Below are positions 24,741 to 33,812 of a stretch of 39,060 nt of DNA, piece after piece; the first letter of the stretch is position 1, and each line of letters starts with the position of its first letter. This stretch comes from Verrucomicrobiota bacterium (GTDB lineage: Bacteria; Verrucomicrobiota; Verrucomicrobiia; Chthoniobacterales; UBA10450), in assembly GCA_003219415.1 (NCBI GenBank), contig QHOS01000053.1, positions 1 through 39,060 on the forward strand, given 5' to 3'. The notes beneath the pieces are model-generated. The model had not been told where the DNA came from and did no database searches. It saw only the letters and a list, made by a program, of their open reading frames with translations. The translations under genes and the position numbers were made by a program.

Positions 24741-25481
24741 TCAGTTTGACCGCTGGAGGATATAGAAAACATAACCGTAGCTGTCTTCTGAAATTTTAAA
24801 CGTCTCGATTTCCTTCAGAGTCTCGACGGCAAAATCCCTGACATCGACATTCGAATGATTCACGAGCGATTTCGCGCGCGGTTCGAGAACGTCATAATAA
24901 TCTTTCACCCATGCTTCTTTGGGAAGCGTGTAGGTGTTGAATATTTTGTAACCCGCTTCTTCTGCTATCGCGATGTTTTGCGGAACAGATTGCATGTCTT
25001 GATATTCTGATCGGAAGAATTCCGTCACTGCGTTCGGAATTTGCTCGCGGAGCCAGCACAATTCGGTTACCACCGCGAAACCATTCGGCTTGATCGCTTT
25101 TGCCCAGGTGCTAAGCGCGTTGGCGAAGCCGATGTTGTAGGCTGCGCCTTCTGCCCAAAGCAGATCGATTTTTGGAAAGACACTGGGAATGTCTTTCATG
25201 TCCATACAGTGGGTGCGTACCAGATGAGCCAGGCCTTTTTCTTTGGCGCGTCGCTTCAGGCGACTTAGGAATGGTTGATACGAATCGACTGCCTGAATTG
25301 GTGTCACAAGCTCGCTCGCCAGCACGAACGTTTGACGTCCCGCGCCACAGCCCGCGTCAACAACGACTTCAAACCGGTGTCGCGGCAGAGACTGCAAAAC
25401 ATAAAGACTAAGGCTGTCGTCTCCTGGACTAAGCTTGTCCATATCTGCGAACAACAGGTCAACCGGATTCGGAGTTTTCAT
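24741..25481 (-). CDS. SAM-dependent class I methyltransferase
   Basis: A 246-residue Rossmann-fold methyltransferase. Motif I is VVVDAGCGAGRQTFVLA, followed by an acidic residue at the end of strand 2 (IQAVDSYQPFLSRL), THCMDMKDIP (motif II region), IDLLWAEGAAYNIGF (motif III) and KPNGFAVVTELCWL. The substrate is unknown; the layout is like UbiE/small-molecule methyltransferases. The start ATG at 25481 is directly upstream of the family N-terminus. A TPR-type exported protein is encoded 14 bp upstream and the VOC remnant 6 bp downstream on the same strand, suggesting one transcript. Confidence 0.85.
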   Translation of the reverse strand: MKTPNPVDLLFADMDKLSPGDDSLSLYVLQSLPRHRFEVVVDAGCGAGRQTFVLASELVTPIQAVDSYQPFLSRLKRRAKEKGLAHLVRTHCMDMKDIPSVFPKIDLLWAEGAAYNIGFANALSTWAKAIKPNGFAVVTELCWLREQIPNAVTEFFRSEYQDMQSVPQNIAIAEEAGYKIFNTYTLPKEAWVKDYYDVLEPRAKSLVNHSNVDVRDFAVETLKEIETFKISEDSYGYVFYILQRSN

Positions 25482-25495
25482 CCTACGAGGACGAA

Positions 25496-26329
25496 TTATT
25501 GCGCTTTCGCTCTAGCGTCGAGGATCTGCGGCAGCAACGTGTCGCGCACGTAATGCCAATACGGAACAATCTCAAGTGCGGCGCGCGCATTGCGTTCCGC
25601 TGCCTCAAAATCGGGCATCCTCTTATTTGCAAACGAATAGGCTAGACTCATCATCAGTTCCGGCTTGCCCCATGACGGTTCAAGCGGGTCATCGCTCGTT
25701 TTGATTTTCGAACAGACTTCTAATCCCCGCAGATAATTTTCGATCGCCTTGTCCTGGCCACCGCCGTGCTCGGGAGGAGTGCTCCATAGAATCGGGCCGC
25801 GCACCCAAATCAGGCGTGGATTATCGGGCGCCATATCAGTGGCTTCCTTGAGCAGCGGCATGATCTGGCCAACTAATTCTTTCGCGCGCGCCTGGTCTTC
25901 CCGGTTCATGAACGCCAGGTAGCCCAAACACGAAAGCGTCCCCACTTTGGCATCGAGGAATGTGGGATCCTTGTCCATCGCGATCTTGAATTCGTCGAGC
26001 GCCGTGTTGAGGTGTTGCTCCAGCTCCTTTGGATCGACGGAATCGTTGAAGCCGTTGATGGCCCGCCTCCATTGAGCAAAGCCGCGCCAGTACCGGATTC
26101 GCGACACGAGTTCATTGTCTTCCAGAAAAGGCTTTAGATCATCGTAGCCCTTTTGCATCGCGGCTTGGTCGCCCGCGTAGTCCGCGTGTTGAATCTGCGC
26201 AACAATCCGGGAGACTTGTTCCCGGTCATTTGCCGAAATTGTGGGAGTAACAGAAAGCGAAACGAAAGTGGCAATTAAAGCGGTGGCGACCGCGCGATTC
26301 TTGTTGGGACACGTATTGATGTTTTTCAT
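25496..26329 (-). CDS. Exported TPR-like protein
   Basis: A 277-residue protein from the ATG at 26329, beginning with a signal peptide (basic KNINTCPNKNR, core AVATALIATFVSLSV, cleavage near TISAN). The mature part is helical, with TPR-type pairs (HLNTALDEFKIAMDKDPTFL, KELVGQIMPLLKEATDMAPD, FEAAERNARAALEIVP). I do not recognise a specific family; a scaffold or enzyme-accessory role outside the cytoplasm is likely. An in-frame start at 26449 would place 40 residues before the signal peptide and extend into the flank shared with the LytTR gene remnant, so it is rejected. Confidence 0.7.
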   Translation of the reverse strand: MKNINTCPNKNRAVATALIATFVSLSVTPTISANDREQVSRIVAQIQHADYAGDQAAMQKGYDDLKPFLEDNELVSRIRYWRGFAQWRRAINGFNDSVDPKELEQHLNTALDEFKIAMDKDPTFLDAKVGTLSCLGYLAFMNREDQARAKELVGQIMPLLKEATDMAPDNPRLIWVRGPILWSTPPEHGGGQDKAIENYLRGLEVCSKIKTSDDPLEPSWGKPELMMSLAYSFANKRMPDFEAAERNARAALEIVPYWHYVRDTLLPQILDARAKAQ

Positions 26330-26449
26330 AGATAGCCTTCGTGTTTGTGAACGAAGAGTACGGCCACAGCTCGATTTACCCACAAGAATGTCGCGAGTGG
26401 TCGCGGAAGAGTCGCGAAAATGTGGAATCAGGGCGCGACCGACGCGCAA

Positions 26450-27226
26450 CTAAAGTGGTTTGCCCAGAAGCTCGAACAATTTGTCCTTGTAGCTTCGGCT
26501 AAGCGTAAGCTTTGTTCCGTCTTCCAAGAGTATGGAGTGCTCTCCGCTAAACAGCGGTTGCAATTCTTTAATCCGTTCGACGTTGACAATAGCCGAGCGA
26601 TGGATCCGGCTGAATTTTCTTGGATCGAGTTGTGCCTCCATCGCGTTTAACGTTTGTCGCACCATCGGACTGACTTTGCCCGTATGCAGGTGCACATATT
26701 TATCGTCCGCTTCTATCCAATTAATCTCGTCAGTACTCAGGAAAGTGATACGCCCGCCCGTCTTGATCACAAGGCGCTCCAGGTATTGCGGTTTGTTCTT
26801 GATACTCTCCAGTAGTGCGCTCATCTGGAGACGTCCGTCTTTCTGACGCTGGGAACGAAACCGCGCTTTCGCATGCTGAATCGCGTCCTTGAATCGCGCC
26901 TGGTCGAAAGGCTTTAAGAGATAGTCGAGCGCGTGAAGCTCGAATGCTCGAATGGCATATTGTTCGTAGGCTGTGGTAAAGATTATCTCTGGCAATTGAT
27001 CGACTCCGATCGATTCGAGGACAGCGAACCCGTCCATCTCCGGCATCTGCACATCGAGGAAGACAACGTCGGGGTTCTGTTTCCTGATCATCGCGACGGC
27101 GTCTTTGCCATTACTGCATTCGCCGACAATTTCGACATCGTGATTATCCTTTAACATTCGACGGATAAATTTCCGCGCGAGCGCTTCGTCGTCAGCGATC
27201 AAAGCTCTAATCGGCGCATTCTTCAT
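26450..27226 (-). CDS. LytTR-family response regulator
   Basis: A 258-residue two-component regulator. The receiver domain (1-120) has the acidic pocket ADDEALARK (D12, D13), phospho-acceptor D58 (VVFLDVQMPEMDGF), a Thr in IIFTTAYEQYAIRAF and K in DYLLKPFDQ. The LytTR DNA-binding domain (about 150-250) shows LVIKTGGRITFLSTDEINWI, EADDKYVHLHTG, FSRIHRSAIVN and ILLEDGTKLTLSRSYKDKL. The gene overlaps the stop of the upstream sensor kinase gene by ATGA, so the two are translationally coupled. Target genes are unknown. The last 20 codons and about 60 bp of the downstream sequence are duplicated near 28.4-28.5 kb. Confidence 0.93.
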   Translation of the reverse strand: MKNAPIRALIADDEALARKFIRRMLKDNHDVEIVGECSNGKDAVAMIRKQNPDVVFLDVQMPEMDGFAVLESIGVDQLPEIIFTTAYEQYAIRAFELHALDYLLKPFDQARFKDAIQHAKARFRSQRQKDGRLQMSALLESIKNKPQYLERLVIKTGGRITFLSTDEINWIEADDKYVHLHTGKVSPMVRQTLNAMEAQLDPRKFSRIHRSAIVNVERIKELQPLFSGEHSILLEDGTKLTLSRSYKDKLFELLGKPL

Positions 27227-28350
27227 GTCTCTTGTTGCTCCATTGAAAAATCTGCCTCTCGCTGGAACGGGATTTCCATCACGACGGTTAGTCCTCCGTC
27301 TTTGCTGTTCATAAGTTCAAAACGAAAATCAGATCCGTAGATTTGATTGAGCCGCGCGCGCACGTTGCTCAAACCTACCCCCTGTTTCTCGATCAAGTCG
27401 CCGTTCGAGACTATCCCTGGCCCGTTATCTTTTACTTCAAGCCGGAGCGAGCCGTTCAGGCACTTTGCTTCAATGTGGATACGACCTGGCGTTGCGCGAG
27501 GGGCGATCGCATATTGGATCGCATTCTCGACCACGGGTTGCAGAATAAGATGAGGGACGGCCGCAGAGAGCGTCGTCGGTTCGATTTCAAACGCGACGGT
27601 CAGTCGATCTCCAAAGCGCACCTGTTCTATTTCCAAATAAGTGCGAAGGAATTCGATTTCTTCTTTAAGGGTGACCAACTGCTGTTCGGAATTCTCGAGA
27701 GTTAGTCGGAGGAAGTCGCCGAGCCGCGCAATCATGCTGTTTGCTTTTGATGGGTCTTCCAAAACGAGTGATGAGATCGAGTGCAGCGTGTTAAAAAGGA
27801 AATGCGGATGAAGTTGCATTTTCAGGGCTCTGAGCTGCGCCTGGGCGAGTTGGGTTTTGAGAGATGATTGCGCCAACTCGCTCGCCCGAAAGTTTTGATA
27901 ATACAGCAGCGCATGGACCGCGATTACGATCAGCGAAGCGATAATCAAATCGATATAGAATCCGAACCCGAAATAGGCGCGGTAACAGTCGATGAGTGCC
28001 GGGAACTGTCGCCTCAGGCGGGGAGTGATGAACCAAAGGACGGCAAGGTGAATAATTTGATGAATGCCGGCGAATGAAACTAGCGCCGGGAAATGAAGAA
28101 ACAGGTTACGAAGATTGAGAGGACGGAGTTCGATTGGAAAGCGGCGGCTGAAACGAAAAATGAGCGGGGAAAGGATCGCCCAAAGATAGAATTGGACCAG
28201 ATTCAGCCTGAGCGCAGAGACGAAATCGAATTCTTTATTATTTTCACCAACCGCAGCCGCATACGAAACCGCCGCGAAGATAACGCTCACCAGCGTACAA
28301 CCGCCGAAAACAAATGCCGCTCTGCGCCAGTTTGTTTTGAGGTAGCCCAT
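27223..28350 (-). CDS. LytS/YehU-type sensor histidine kinase
   Basis: A 375-residue membrane kinase. Four hydrophobic helices occupy residues 10-150 (FVFGGCTLVSVIFAAVSYA, FYLWAILSPLIF, LIIASLIVIAVHALLYY). The His_kinase domain has MQLHPHFLFNTLHSISSLV, with His183 the likely phosphorylation site. The ATPase part shows ILQPVVENAIQYAI (N box), VKDNGPGI (G1) and GVGLSNVRARLNQIYG (G2). No extra sensory domain is visible, so the signal is probably sensed in the membrane. It overlaps the LytTR regulator gene by 4 bp, forming a standard pair. Confidence 0.93.
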   Translation of the reverse strand: MGYLKTNWRRAAFVFGGCTLVSVIFAAVSYAAAVGENNKEFDFVSALRLNLVQFYLWAILSPLIFRFSRRFPIELRPLNLRNLFLHFPALVSFAGIHQIIHLAVLWFITPRLRRQFPALIDCYRAYFGFGFYIDLIIASLIVIAVHALLYYQNFRASELAQSSLKTQLAQAQLRALKMQLHPHFLFNTLHSISSLVLEDPSKANSMIARLGDFLRLTLENSEQQLVTLKEEIEFLRTYLEIEQVRFGDRLTVAFEIEPTTLSAAVPHLILQPVVENAIQYAIAPRATPGRIHIEAKCLNGSLRLEVKDNGPGIVSNGDLIEKQGVGLSNVRARLNQIYGSDFRFELMNSKDGGLTVVMEIPFQREADFSMEQQET

Positions 28351-28404
28351 GACGACTCACCCAGATTATATCAACGCGGCATTTAAAGGAGGATCCTTCT
28401 AAAA

Positions 28405-28531
28405 AAATGTCGTGAGTGGTCGCGAAAACGGCGCGAACTCACCGGATCAAGGCCCGATTAGCACTCGACTAAAGCGGTGTTCCCAGAAACTGGAACAATT
28501 TGTCCTTATAGTTTCGGCTGAGTGTCAGGCG
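28405..28531 (-). pseudogene. 3' remnant of a second LytTR response-regulator gene
   Basis: About 125 bp is alignable to 26386-26511, the end of the intact LytTR gene plus its downstream flank. On the minus strand it encodes GTRLTLSRNYKDKLFQFLGT-PL with a stop at 28469-28471, against GTKLTLSRSYKDKLFELLGK-PL in the intact gene. Similarity ends at about 28535, so the rest of that gene is gone. The shared downstream piece includes ATGTCG(C/T)GAGTGGTCGCG. It lies in the upstream region of the LytS gene and is a scar of duplication and deletion. Confidence 0.8.
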
Positions 28532-28540
28532 CGTGCCAGC

Positions 28541-28898
28541 TCTGCAGCTCGGCACCGCTGCTCCGCAACGGACGCATCTAAACTATGCTGATGACGATAA
28601 AATTTTTTCAGTTTTGCCTGAGTGAGTTGAACCTGCCGCGACAGACGGCGGCGTCATGAGACGCGCAGACCGATGAGCGAATGTGATCAAGAAACGAATC
28701 AACCCGCGCGACTGAACTCCGGTATGGAAGTCACCGGTTCTGGTCAGAAAATTGCCAGCTCAAAAGCTTCAAAGGTGAGAGCGTCGGCAACGGGCTGATC
28801 TCAAGCAAAGACACGCATCTGGATAGATCTTAACAGAACACGGGTGCCAAACGCAAGAGGACCAGCGGAAAAGCTGAAAGGCCGAAAAACTGAAATGC
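28541..28898. other. Intergenic stretch without a recognisable gene
   Basis: No open frame here has protein-like composition and no RNA gene was recognised. It separates the LytTR remnant from the DUF1697 gene and may be decayed coding sequence, given the rearrangements on both sides. Confidence 0.4.
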
Positions 28899-29429
28899 TC
28901 AGTCGCGAAGAATTTTCGCGACTTTTTCGATCGTGTTCCAGCTGCGTGTGGTGGCGGGCACACCCAGAAGTTTCTCGATCTTGCCGAGGTAGCTGATCGC
29001 CTTCATCTGTCGGCGATAGAGACCCAGGACGAATCTGTCTTGGACCGCAATTATTTTCAGCAGCCAGTCCTCATCTGAGGGGAGGCTGAGAGGAAGCGCA
29101 GGCCGCGCAGGAAGTCGTTTCGCTAATACATTCACAAACCGAGTTATGTTGGGACCAGATGGTTGTCGTGCGAATGGATTTTTTGATGTGAGCCTAATGA
29201 TGTCGCGTGCGGGACAAATCATGATCTCGCATTTGAATGGCAACTTTCGGGCGAACGCAGCGCGTAGAGTCGATTCACTCACATCTTCGCGCACCACGAA
29301 CGTGCCCACCGCGCCGATATTCACGACACCAAACTTCGCCAGCTGCTTGGCGATGGCAGCCGGTTGACATCGATTCGCCCCACCGACGTTCACCGCACGA
29401 AGAAATACCACCCAGTGCATGCGAGCCAT
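28899..29429 (-). CDS. DUF1697 family protein
   Basis: A 176-residue protein typical of DUF1697. The N-terminus MHWVVFLRAVNVGGANRC and GVVNIGAVGTFVVRED match the conserved start. The C-terminal half has FVNVLAKRLPARPALPLSLP, RRQMKAISYLGKIEKLLGVP and TTRSWNTIEKVAKIL. The function is unknown; the protein is small and cytoplasmic. The start ATG at 29429 (MARMHWVVFL) could also be the internal Met at 29420. The last 35 codons are duplicated at 24374-24478 as part of a chimeric remnant. Confidence 0.82.
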   Translation of the reverse strand: MARMHWVVFLRAVNVGGANRCQPAAIAKQLAKFGVVNIGAVGTFVVREDVSESTLRAAFARKLPFKCEIMICPARDIIRLTSKNPFARQPSGPNITRFVNVLAKRLPARPALPLSLPSDEDWLLKIIAVQDRFVLGLYRRQMKAISYLGKIEKLLGVPATTRSWNTIEKVAKILRD

Positions 29430-29477
29430 CTATTATAGGAGCAAGAAGCGTGGAGCAACAAGCGAGGACTCTGAAGG

Positions 29478-29505
29478 AAGTTGAGCGTCGATAGTTGGGA
29501 GTTAG
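29478..29505 (+). repeat. Degenerate GTTGAGAG string (copy 6)
   Basis: AGTTGAGCGTCGATAGTTGG and then GAGTTAGAC lie between the DUF1697 and ADOP permease genes. Unlike the other copies, no plus-strand gene follows, so it is not tied to an RBS here. Confidence 0.4.
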
Positions 29506-29553
29506 ACACAGGCACGTTCGACGCTAACCGATCGGGCGGTACGGTGCCGGCAT

Positions 29554-32253
29554 TTACTGTGCGCGTAGGGCGATAATGGGGTCGACCTTCGTTGCGCGCA
29601 GTGCCGGAAGGTAGCTGGCGAGGATTGCGACGGCGAGCAACACCAGTGAGATGCCAAAAAAAGTGACTGGATCTGTCGCACTGATACCGAACAGCAAACT
29701 TTGTAGTACTCGCGTCAGAAGAAATGCTGCCGCCAACCCAAGCATCATACCTATGCTCACTAGTTTGAGTCCTTGGTTGACTATCATTTTCAATACGTCG
29801 GTCCGTCGTGCACCGAGCGCCATGCGAATGCCTATCTCGTGAATGCGTTGCGCGACTGAGTAACTCATCACCCCGTAAATTCCCACGGCCGCGAGAATCA
29901 ATGCCAAAGCGGCAAAGACACCTAACAAGAGCATGCTGAACCGCTGCCTGGCGATCGCCTCTGACACGATATGGTCCATCGTGTCGACGTTAGCGACCGG
30001 TTGATCCTTGTCCACGGCCCATATCGCATCGCGAGTTGAGGTGGCGAGGCTCATCGGTTCAACGCTTGTGCGCACAATCAGTGCATTCGCTGCCAAGTCC
30101 TTCAGCTGCCGATAAGTGAAATACATTTGCATCTTGGGCTGCGCAATGAAGTCGTTTTGCCGGACATCTTTTACAACGCCAATCACCTCTCGCCAGGGTA
30201 CGCCCGAAGTCGTCGCACCAGGCTTCAGACGTTTGCCAATGGGGTCCTTTCCCGGCCAGTAGTGCTGAGCGGTTTTCTCGCTAATCACCACCACGTTTTT
30301 GGAATCCGCCTTATCCTGATCGGTGAAGTCGCGGCCGCGAATCATTGGAATTCCCATTGTGCTGAAGTAGCCTGGCCCAATTGCGCGGTAGATTACATCG
30401 GGCCACTGGCCCGGCGGCGGATCGGGAATGCCTTCGACGGCAATACTCATCGAATCCCCGTTGTAAGTGAACGGCAAGTTGCCGGCGACAGCTACTGATT
30501 GAACGCCGGGCAGGGCGCGGATGCGACGCAACACCTCATCGAAAAACACTGAGCGCCGTTCCCCGTCCGGATACCTCAGCTCCGACAGGTCTACTTTCAT
30601 AGTCAGGAGATGATCGGCGCGAAACCCGGGATCGAGATTTCGCAAGTGCAGAAAACTGTTGATGAGCAATCCCGCGCCAATGAGAAGGATGAAGGAGACT
30701 GCGATTTCGCCGACGACAAGCAAATCACGAAGACGATTTCCTTTTTTGCCGATGGCGGAATCACGGCCGCCTTCTTTCAACGAATCGTTTAGATTGGAGT
30801 GGGACGCGTGCATCGCTGGCGCGAGTCCGAATACAATTCCGGTCAACAAGGCGAGCAACGCCGTAAACACGAGCACCTTTCCGTCAATGCTGATCGTCTG
30901 TGTCTGCGAAATGGTTACAGGAATGAACGTCTTCAGCACGCGGATTCCTGCCAACGCAAGGAGCAAGCCGAAACCGCCGCCGAGCAACGCCAACAATACG
31001 CTTTCGGTTAGAAACTGACGCGTCAGGCGGGAACGGCTCGCGCCGAGCGCAAGTCGCAATGCAATTTCCTTTTCGCGCACCGCGGCGCGAGCCAACAGCA
31101 GATTGGCAACATTGGCGCATGCAATGAGAAGCACAAACCCGACGGCTCCAAGCAGGATGAGCAGCGCGGGCTTAATATCGCCGACCACTTCCTCGTGTAG
31201 TGGCGTCACGGTCGCGCCGATGCGCGTGTTGTACCGTGGATATTCCTTGGCAAGGCGGGCGGCAATCGTCTCCATCTCAGCTTGAGCCTGCTTAAGAGTG
31301 ATGCCAGGCTTGATCCGCGCGATCACGTCGAGAAAATGATTACCGCGCTCCGTTGTTTCCTCATTGGTAAACGCGATTGGCACCCATACCTTGTCGTTCC
31401 AGTTGCCATAGGCGGGCAAGTGCACCGAGCGCGGCATCACCCCAATAACCGTATAGCTTTCCCCATTCAACGTAACTACCCGGCCAATAATGCTGGGATC
31501 GGAACCGAACCGCCGTTGCCAGAGTGAGTAGCTCACGAGAACGACATGCGAGCCCGGCCGATCGTCTTCCGGCACGAACGTGCGCCCAAGCAGCGCCTGC
31601 ACACCTAACAAGTCGAAGAGATTCGCCGAGACGCGGCGACCGTCGAGGCGCTCCGGTTCACCGACGCCGGTCAGGTTGAAGCTGCGTTCGGACATCGCTG
31701 CCATCCCAGTGAAGACGGTGTTCTGTCTCTGCCAGTCGATGAAGTTAGGCGGCGACGGAGTATTTTTCGGAAAACCAAGATGGGTGGCATTTTCCCACAC
31801 CATCACCAGTTGTTCAGGGTTTTTGAAGGGGAGCGGCCGCAACAGCACGGCATTCACGGCGCTAAAGATTACAGTGTTTGCGCCGATACCGAGCGCGATC
31901 GCAACAATAGCAATGCTCGTGAAGGCCGGATTCTTCGCCAGCGTGCGCAGCGCATAGCGCAAATCCTGCCAGAGGTCGGCAAACATGTTGATTTTCTCTT
32001 CAGTTCCCAATGTCACGCCGGCCGCCGATACCCGCTGCTCCACATGTTTCAGCTCGCGGCCTAACAAATCAGGCGCGCTGAGCTGCTCTAGGACTTGTTT
32101 GCGGGCTTCGTCTTCCGAGGCACCACAGCTGAGCGCCCACTCGTATTCCTCTTCCAGATGCTGCGAAAGCTCTTCAACGATTTCCGCCTCGCGCACTGGA
32201 GATAAGCCAAGTTCCGCCAGGCGCGCTCTGATCTCGATCTTGAAATCAGGCAT
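29554..32253 (-). CDS. ADOP-type ABC transporter permease (MacB/FtsX family)
   Basis: An 899-residue permease. Residues 1-80 form the helical prefix domain (REAEIVEELSQHLEEEYEWA, GASEDEARKQVLEQL) that marks ADOP (acidobacterial duplicated orphan permease) proteins. Then come two MacB-periplasmic-core plus FtsX units: LRTLAKNPAFTSIAIVAIAL with GANTVIFSAVNAVLLRPLPF, ANVANLLLARAAVREKEIAL, and near the C-terminus YGVMSYSVAQRIHEIGIRMA and LGARRTDVLKMIVNQGLKL. No ATPase gene is adjacent, as is usual for ADOP. The role is probably lipid, peptide or drug export, but the substrate is unknown. It overlaps the PadR regulator gene by 8 bp and is likely under its control. Confidence 0.92.
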   Translation of the reverse strand: MPDFKIEIRARLAELGLSPVREAEIVEELSQHLEEEYEWALSCGASEDEARKQVLEQLSAPDLLGRELKHVEQRVSAAGVTLGTEEKINMFADLWQDLRYALRTLAKNPAFTSIAIVAIALGIGANTVIFSAVNAVLLRPLPFKNPEQLVMVWENATHLGFPKNTPSPPNFIDWQRQNTVFTGMAAMSERSFNLTGVGEPERLDGRRVSANLFDLLGVQALLGRTFVPEDDRPGSHVVLVSYSLWQRRFGSDPSIIGRVVTLNGESYTVIGVMPRSVHLPAYGNWNDKVWVPIAFTNEETTERGNHFLDVIARIKPGITLKQAQAEMETIAARLAKEYPRYNTRIGATVTPLHEEVVGDIKPALLILLGAVGFVLLIACANVANLLLARAAVREKEIALRLALGASRSRLTRQFLTESVLLALLGGGFGLLLALAGIRVLKTFIPVTISQTQTISIDGKVLVFTALLALLTGIVFGLAPAMHASHSNLNDSLKEGGRDSAIGKKGNRLRDLLVVGEIAVSFILLIGAGLLINSFLHLRNLDPGFRADHLLTMKVDLSELRYPDGERRSVFFDEVLRRIRALPGVQSVAVAGNLPFTYNGDSMSIAVEGIPDPPPGQWPDVIYRAIGPGYFSTMGIPMIRGRDFTDQDKADSKNVVVISEKTAQHYWPGKDPIGKRLKPGATTSGVPWREVIGVVKDVRQNDFIAQPKMQMYFTYRQLKDLAANALIVRTSVEPMSLATSTRDAIWAVDKDQPVANVDTMDHIVSEAIARQRFSMLLLGVFAALALILAAVGIYGVMSYSVAQRIHEIGIRMALGARRTDVLKMIVNQGLKLVSIGMMLGLAAAFLLTRVLQSLLFGISATDPVTFFGISLVLLAVAILASYLPALRATKVDPIIALRAQ

Positions 32254-32590
32254 GTTGAATCCCTGTGATCAGGTTGATGGCTTCAACGAACTCACGCCAG
32301 CCGGCGCGTTGCTTCGACAGCACGTTCTTACCCGAGCTGGTCAGACGATAATAACGGCGGCGACGTTGGCCGGCCTTTTCAACCCAGCGACCGCGAATCC
32401 AGTTCCGTTTCTCAAGTCGATAAAGCAAAGGATACAGGGAAGCGACATTAAATCGGATCGCGCCGCGTGAACGCAGCTCGATTAGCTGCGCAATCTCATA
32501 TCCGTGCCTGGGCCGACTTTCGAGGAGGGCTAAAATCATCAATTCGGCGCTGCCCTTTTTTAGTTCGCGATCGGGAACTGGCGATGCCAT
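32246..32590 (-). CDS. PadR-family transcriptional regulator
   Basis: From the ATG at 32590 the protein is 114 residues. The winged helix is typical of PadR: LKKGSAELMILALLESRPRH, GYEIAQLIELRS, FNVASLYPLLYRLEKRNWIR and RRRRYYRLTSSGKNVL. The pairing of a PadR repressor with an ADOP permease is a known theme in Acidobacteria and Verrucomicrobia. An in-frame ATG at 32605 is also possible. The longer frame to 32731 has no conserved sequence and crosses a TTGACA box, so it is rejected. The 8-bp overlap with the permease gene implies coupled translation. Confidence 0.88.
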   Translation of the reverse strand: MASPVPDRELKKGSAELMILALLESRPRHGYEIAQLIELRSRGAIRFNVASLYPLLYRLEKRNWIRGRWVEKAGQRRRRYYRLTSSGKNVLSKQRAGWREFVEAINLITGIQHA

Positions 32591-32629
32591 ATATTGCAAA
32601 GCCATATATGTCGTAACAACGACTGTCAA
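32587..32629 (-). promoter_or_regulatory. PadR promoter with repeated CATATAT operator-like motif
   Basis: On the minus strand a TTGACA -35 box (32624-32629) is followed after 15 nt by TATATG, so transcription would begin at or just before the PadR start codon and the mRNA would have little or no leader. GCCATATAT occurs twice on the plus strand (32586-32594 and 32601-32609), 15 bp apart, and CATATATG is self-complementary. This fits autorepression by PadR, but the site assignment is inference. Confidence 0.5.
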
Positions 32630-32782
32630 TTGGAATCTCACCCAGCATGTCAAACATTCTACTGGTACGCGATCGCAGCCCAGAGAGTGGACTTCGTCTA
32701 TGGTCGCGCACCACAAACGTGTCGACCTCACCGTTCGTTGAATCCGGCGGGGGCATCTACTGCATCGAAATGGACAACCACT

Positions 32783-33730
32783 ATGATGAAACTCGAACGT
32801 CTTAATCTTACGGTCGTTGTCGGGTTAACTCTTTACGCAGTCGGTTTGGCAGTCCTTTGGCAGAACAAAAACTTCGAGCCTGGCGGAGCGCTCATCGTGC
32901 TCTTTCTGTTTGGACTGATCTTTCCAGCACTCGCGTGGCTGGCGACCATCCCCGCCGTTCCGTTGTCGATCTCAATTCGTCCGAGCGGATGCGAGATGCT
33001 TGTGCTCGCTGGTTTTATCGTCGGATTGTCGATCTATCTCATCGGCGGTCCGCAGTGGATCGACAATCATCTTCCAGAGGCTTGGACCGATTCATCGAAG
33101 ATCAAACTCTTGGTTACGCTTGCAAAAAAATTGATTGTGTTTGTCGCGATTCCATTTGCGGTCTTTCGCTTTGCATTTAGTTATCGACTCCGCGATTTCG
33201 GGATTCAATTCCAAGGCTTACGCGCTCTGGCTGGCAGTCATTTGCCGGTAGTCCTGGTTGTCGGCTCCGCATTGGTCGCTTTTCAGTATTTCGTAGGTAG
33301 CGGGGCTGCGCCCGTGCGGCATGGCAACTTCAGCATGCATCAGCTGTTGGTTGGTCTTCCGCTCTGTTTCATTTGGCTGGTGATTGAAGTTGGATTGGTC
33401 GAAGAATTTTTCTTTCGCGCGCTCGTGCAATCGCGGCTCGCCGCGTGGTTCAAATCGGAGGTGAGCGGTGTTGTCCTGATGTCGCTTGTTTTTGGATTGG
33501 CGCATGCGCCGGGATTCATTTTTCGCCAGGCGGGCAGCGTGGAAGGTCTCGGCGCAAATCCGTCTGCGCTCGACGCGATCGCTTATTCGATCGTAGTGCT
33601 CTCGGTCAGCGGGATTTTATTTGGAGTGATGTGGGCGCGGACGAAAAATCTGTTTGCGCTGATGCTGATTCATGCCGCTGCTGATCTTCTGCCGAATTTC
33701 GCGAACTTTGTTCAAGTTTGGAGGCTGTAA
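32783..33730 (+). CDS. CPBP family intramembrane metalloprotease
   Basis: A 315-residue polytopic protein from the ATG at 32783 (an adjacent ATG at 32786 is equally possible). Hydrophobic helices start at LTVVVGLTLYAVGLAVLW. The ABI/CPBP motifs are present: VEEFFFRALVQSRL (EExxxR), LVFGLAHAPGFIF (second motif His) and LIHAAADLLPNF (third motif His and polar residue). These Rce1-like enzymes are membrane-embedded proteases or lack known substrates; bacterial members are linked to bacteriocin immunity and stress. Upstream in-frame sequence from 32594 would overlap the PadR promoter and looks non-coding. It is divergent from the PadR-ADOP unit. Confidence 0.85.
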   Translation: MMKLERLNLTVVVGLTLYAVGLAVLWQNKNFEPGGALIVLFLFGLIFPALAWLATIPAVPLSISIRPSGCEMLVLAGFIVGLSIYLIGGPQWIDNHLPEAWTDSSKIKLLVTLAKKLIVFVAIPFAVFRFAFSYRLRDFGIQFQGLRALAGSHLPVVLVVGSALVAFQYFVGSGAAPVRHGNFSMHQLLVGLPLCFIWLVIEVGLVEEFFFRALVQSRLAAWFKSEVSGVVLMSLVFGLAHAPGFIFRQAGSVEGLGANPSALDAIAYSIVVLSVSGILFGVMWARTKNLFALMLIHAAADLLPNFANFVQVWRL

Positions 33731-33812
33731 AGGTGGTATAGCCGAGCCGATTTGGAGGCAACCAACATCCGCGTTGTGACAATTGGCCGCGCCGATAAGC
33801 TGGATGATGTCA

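Noticed and set aside
32594-32782. N-terminal extension of the CPBP protease from 32594
   Set aside because: It overlaps the PadR promoter, contains Cys/His-rich non-membrane sequence, and the family begins at the later ATG pair.
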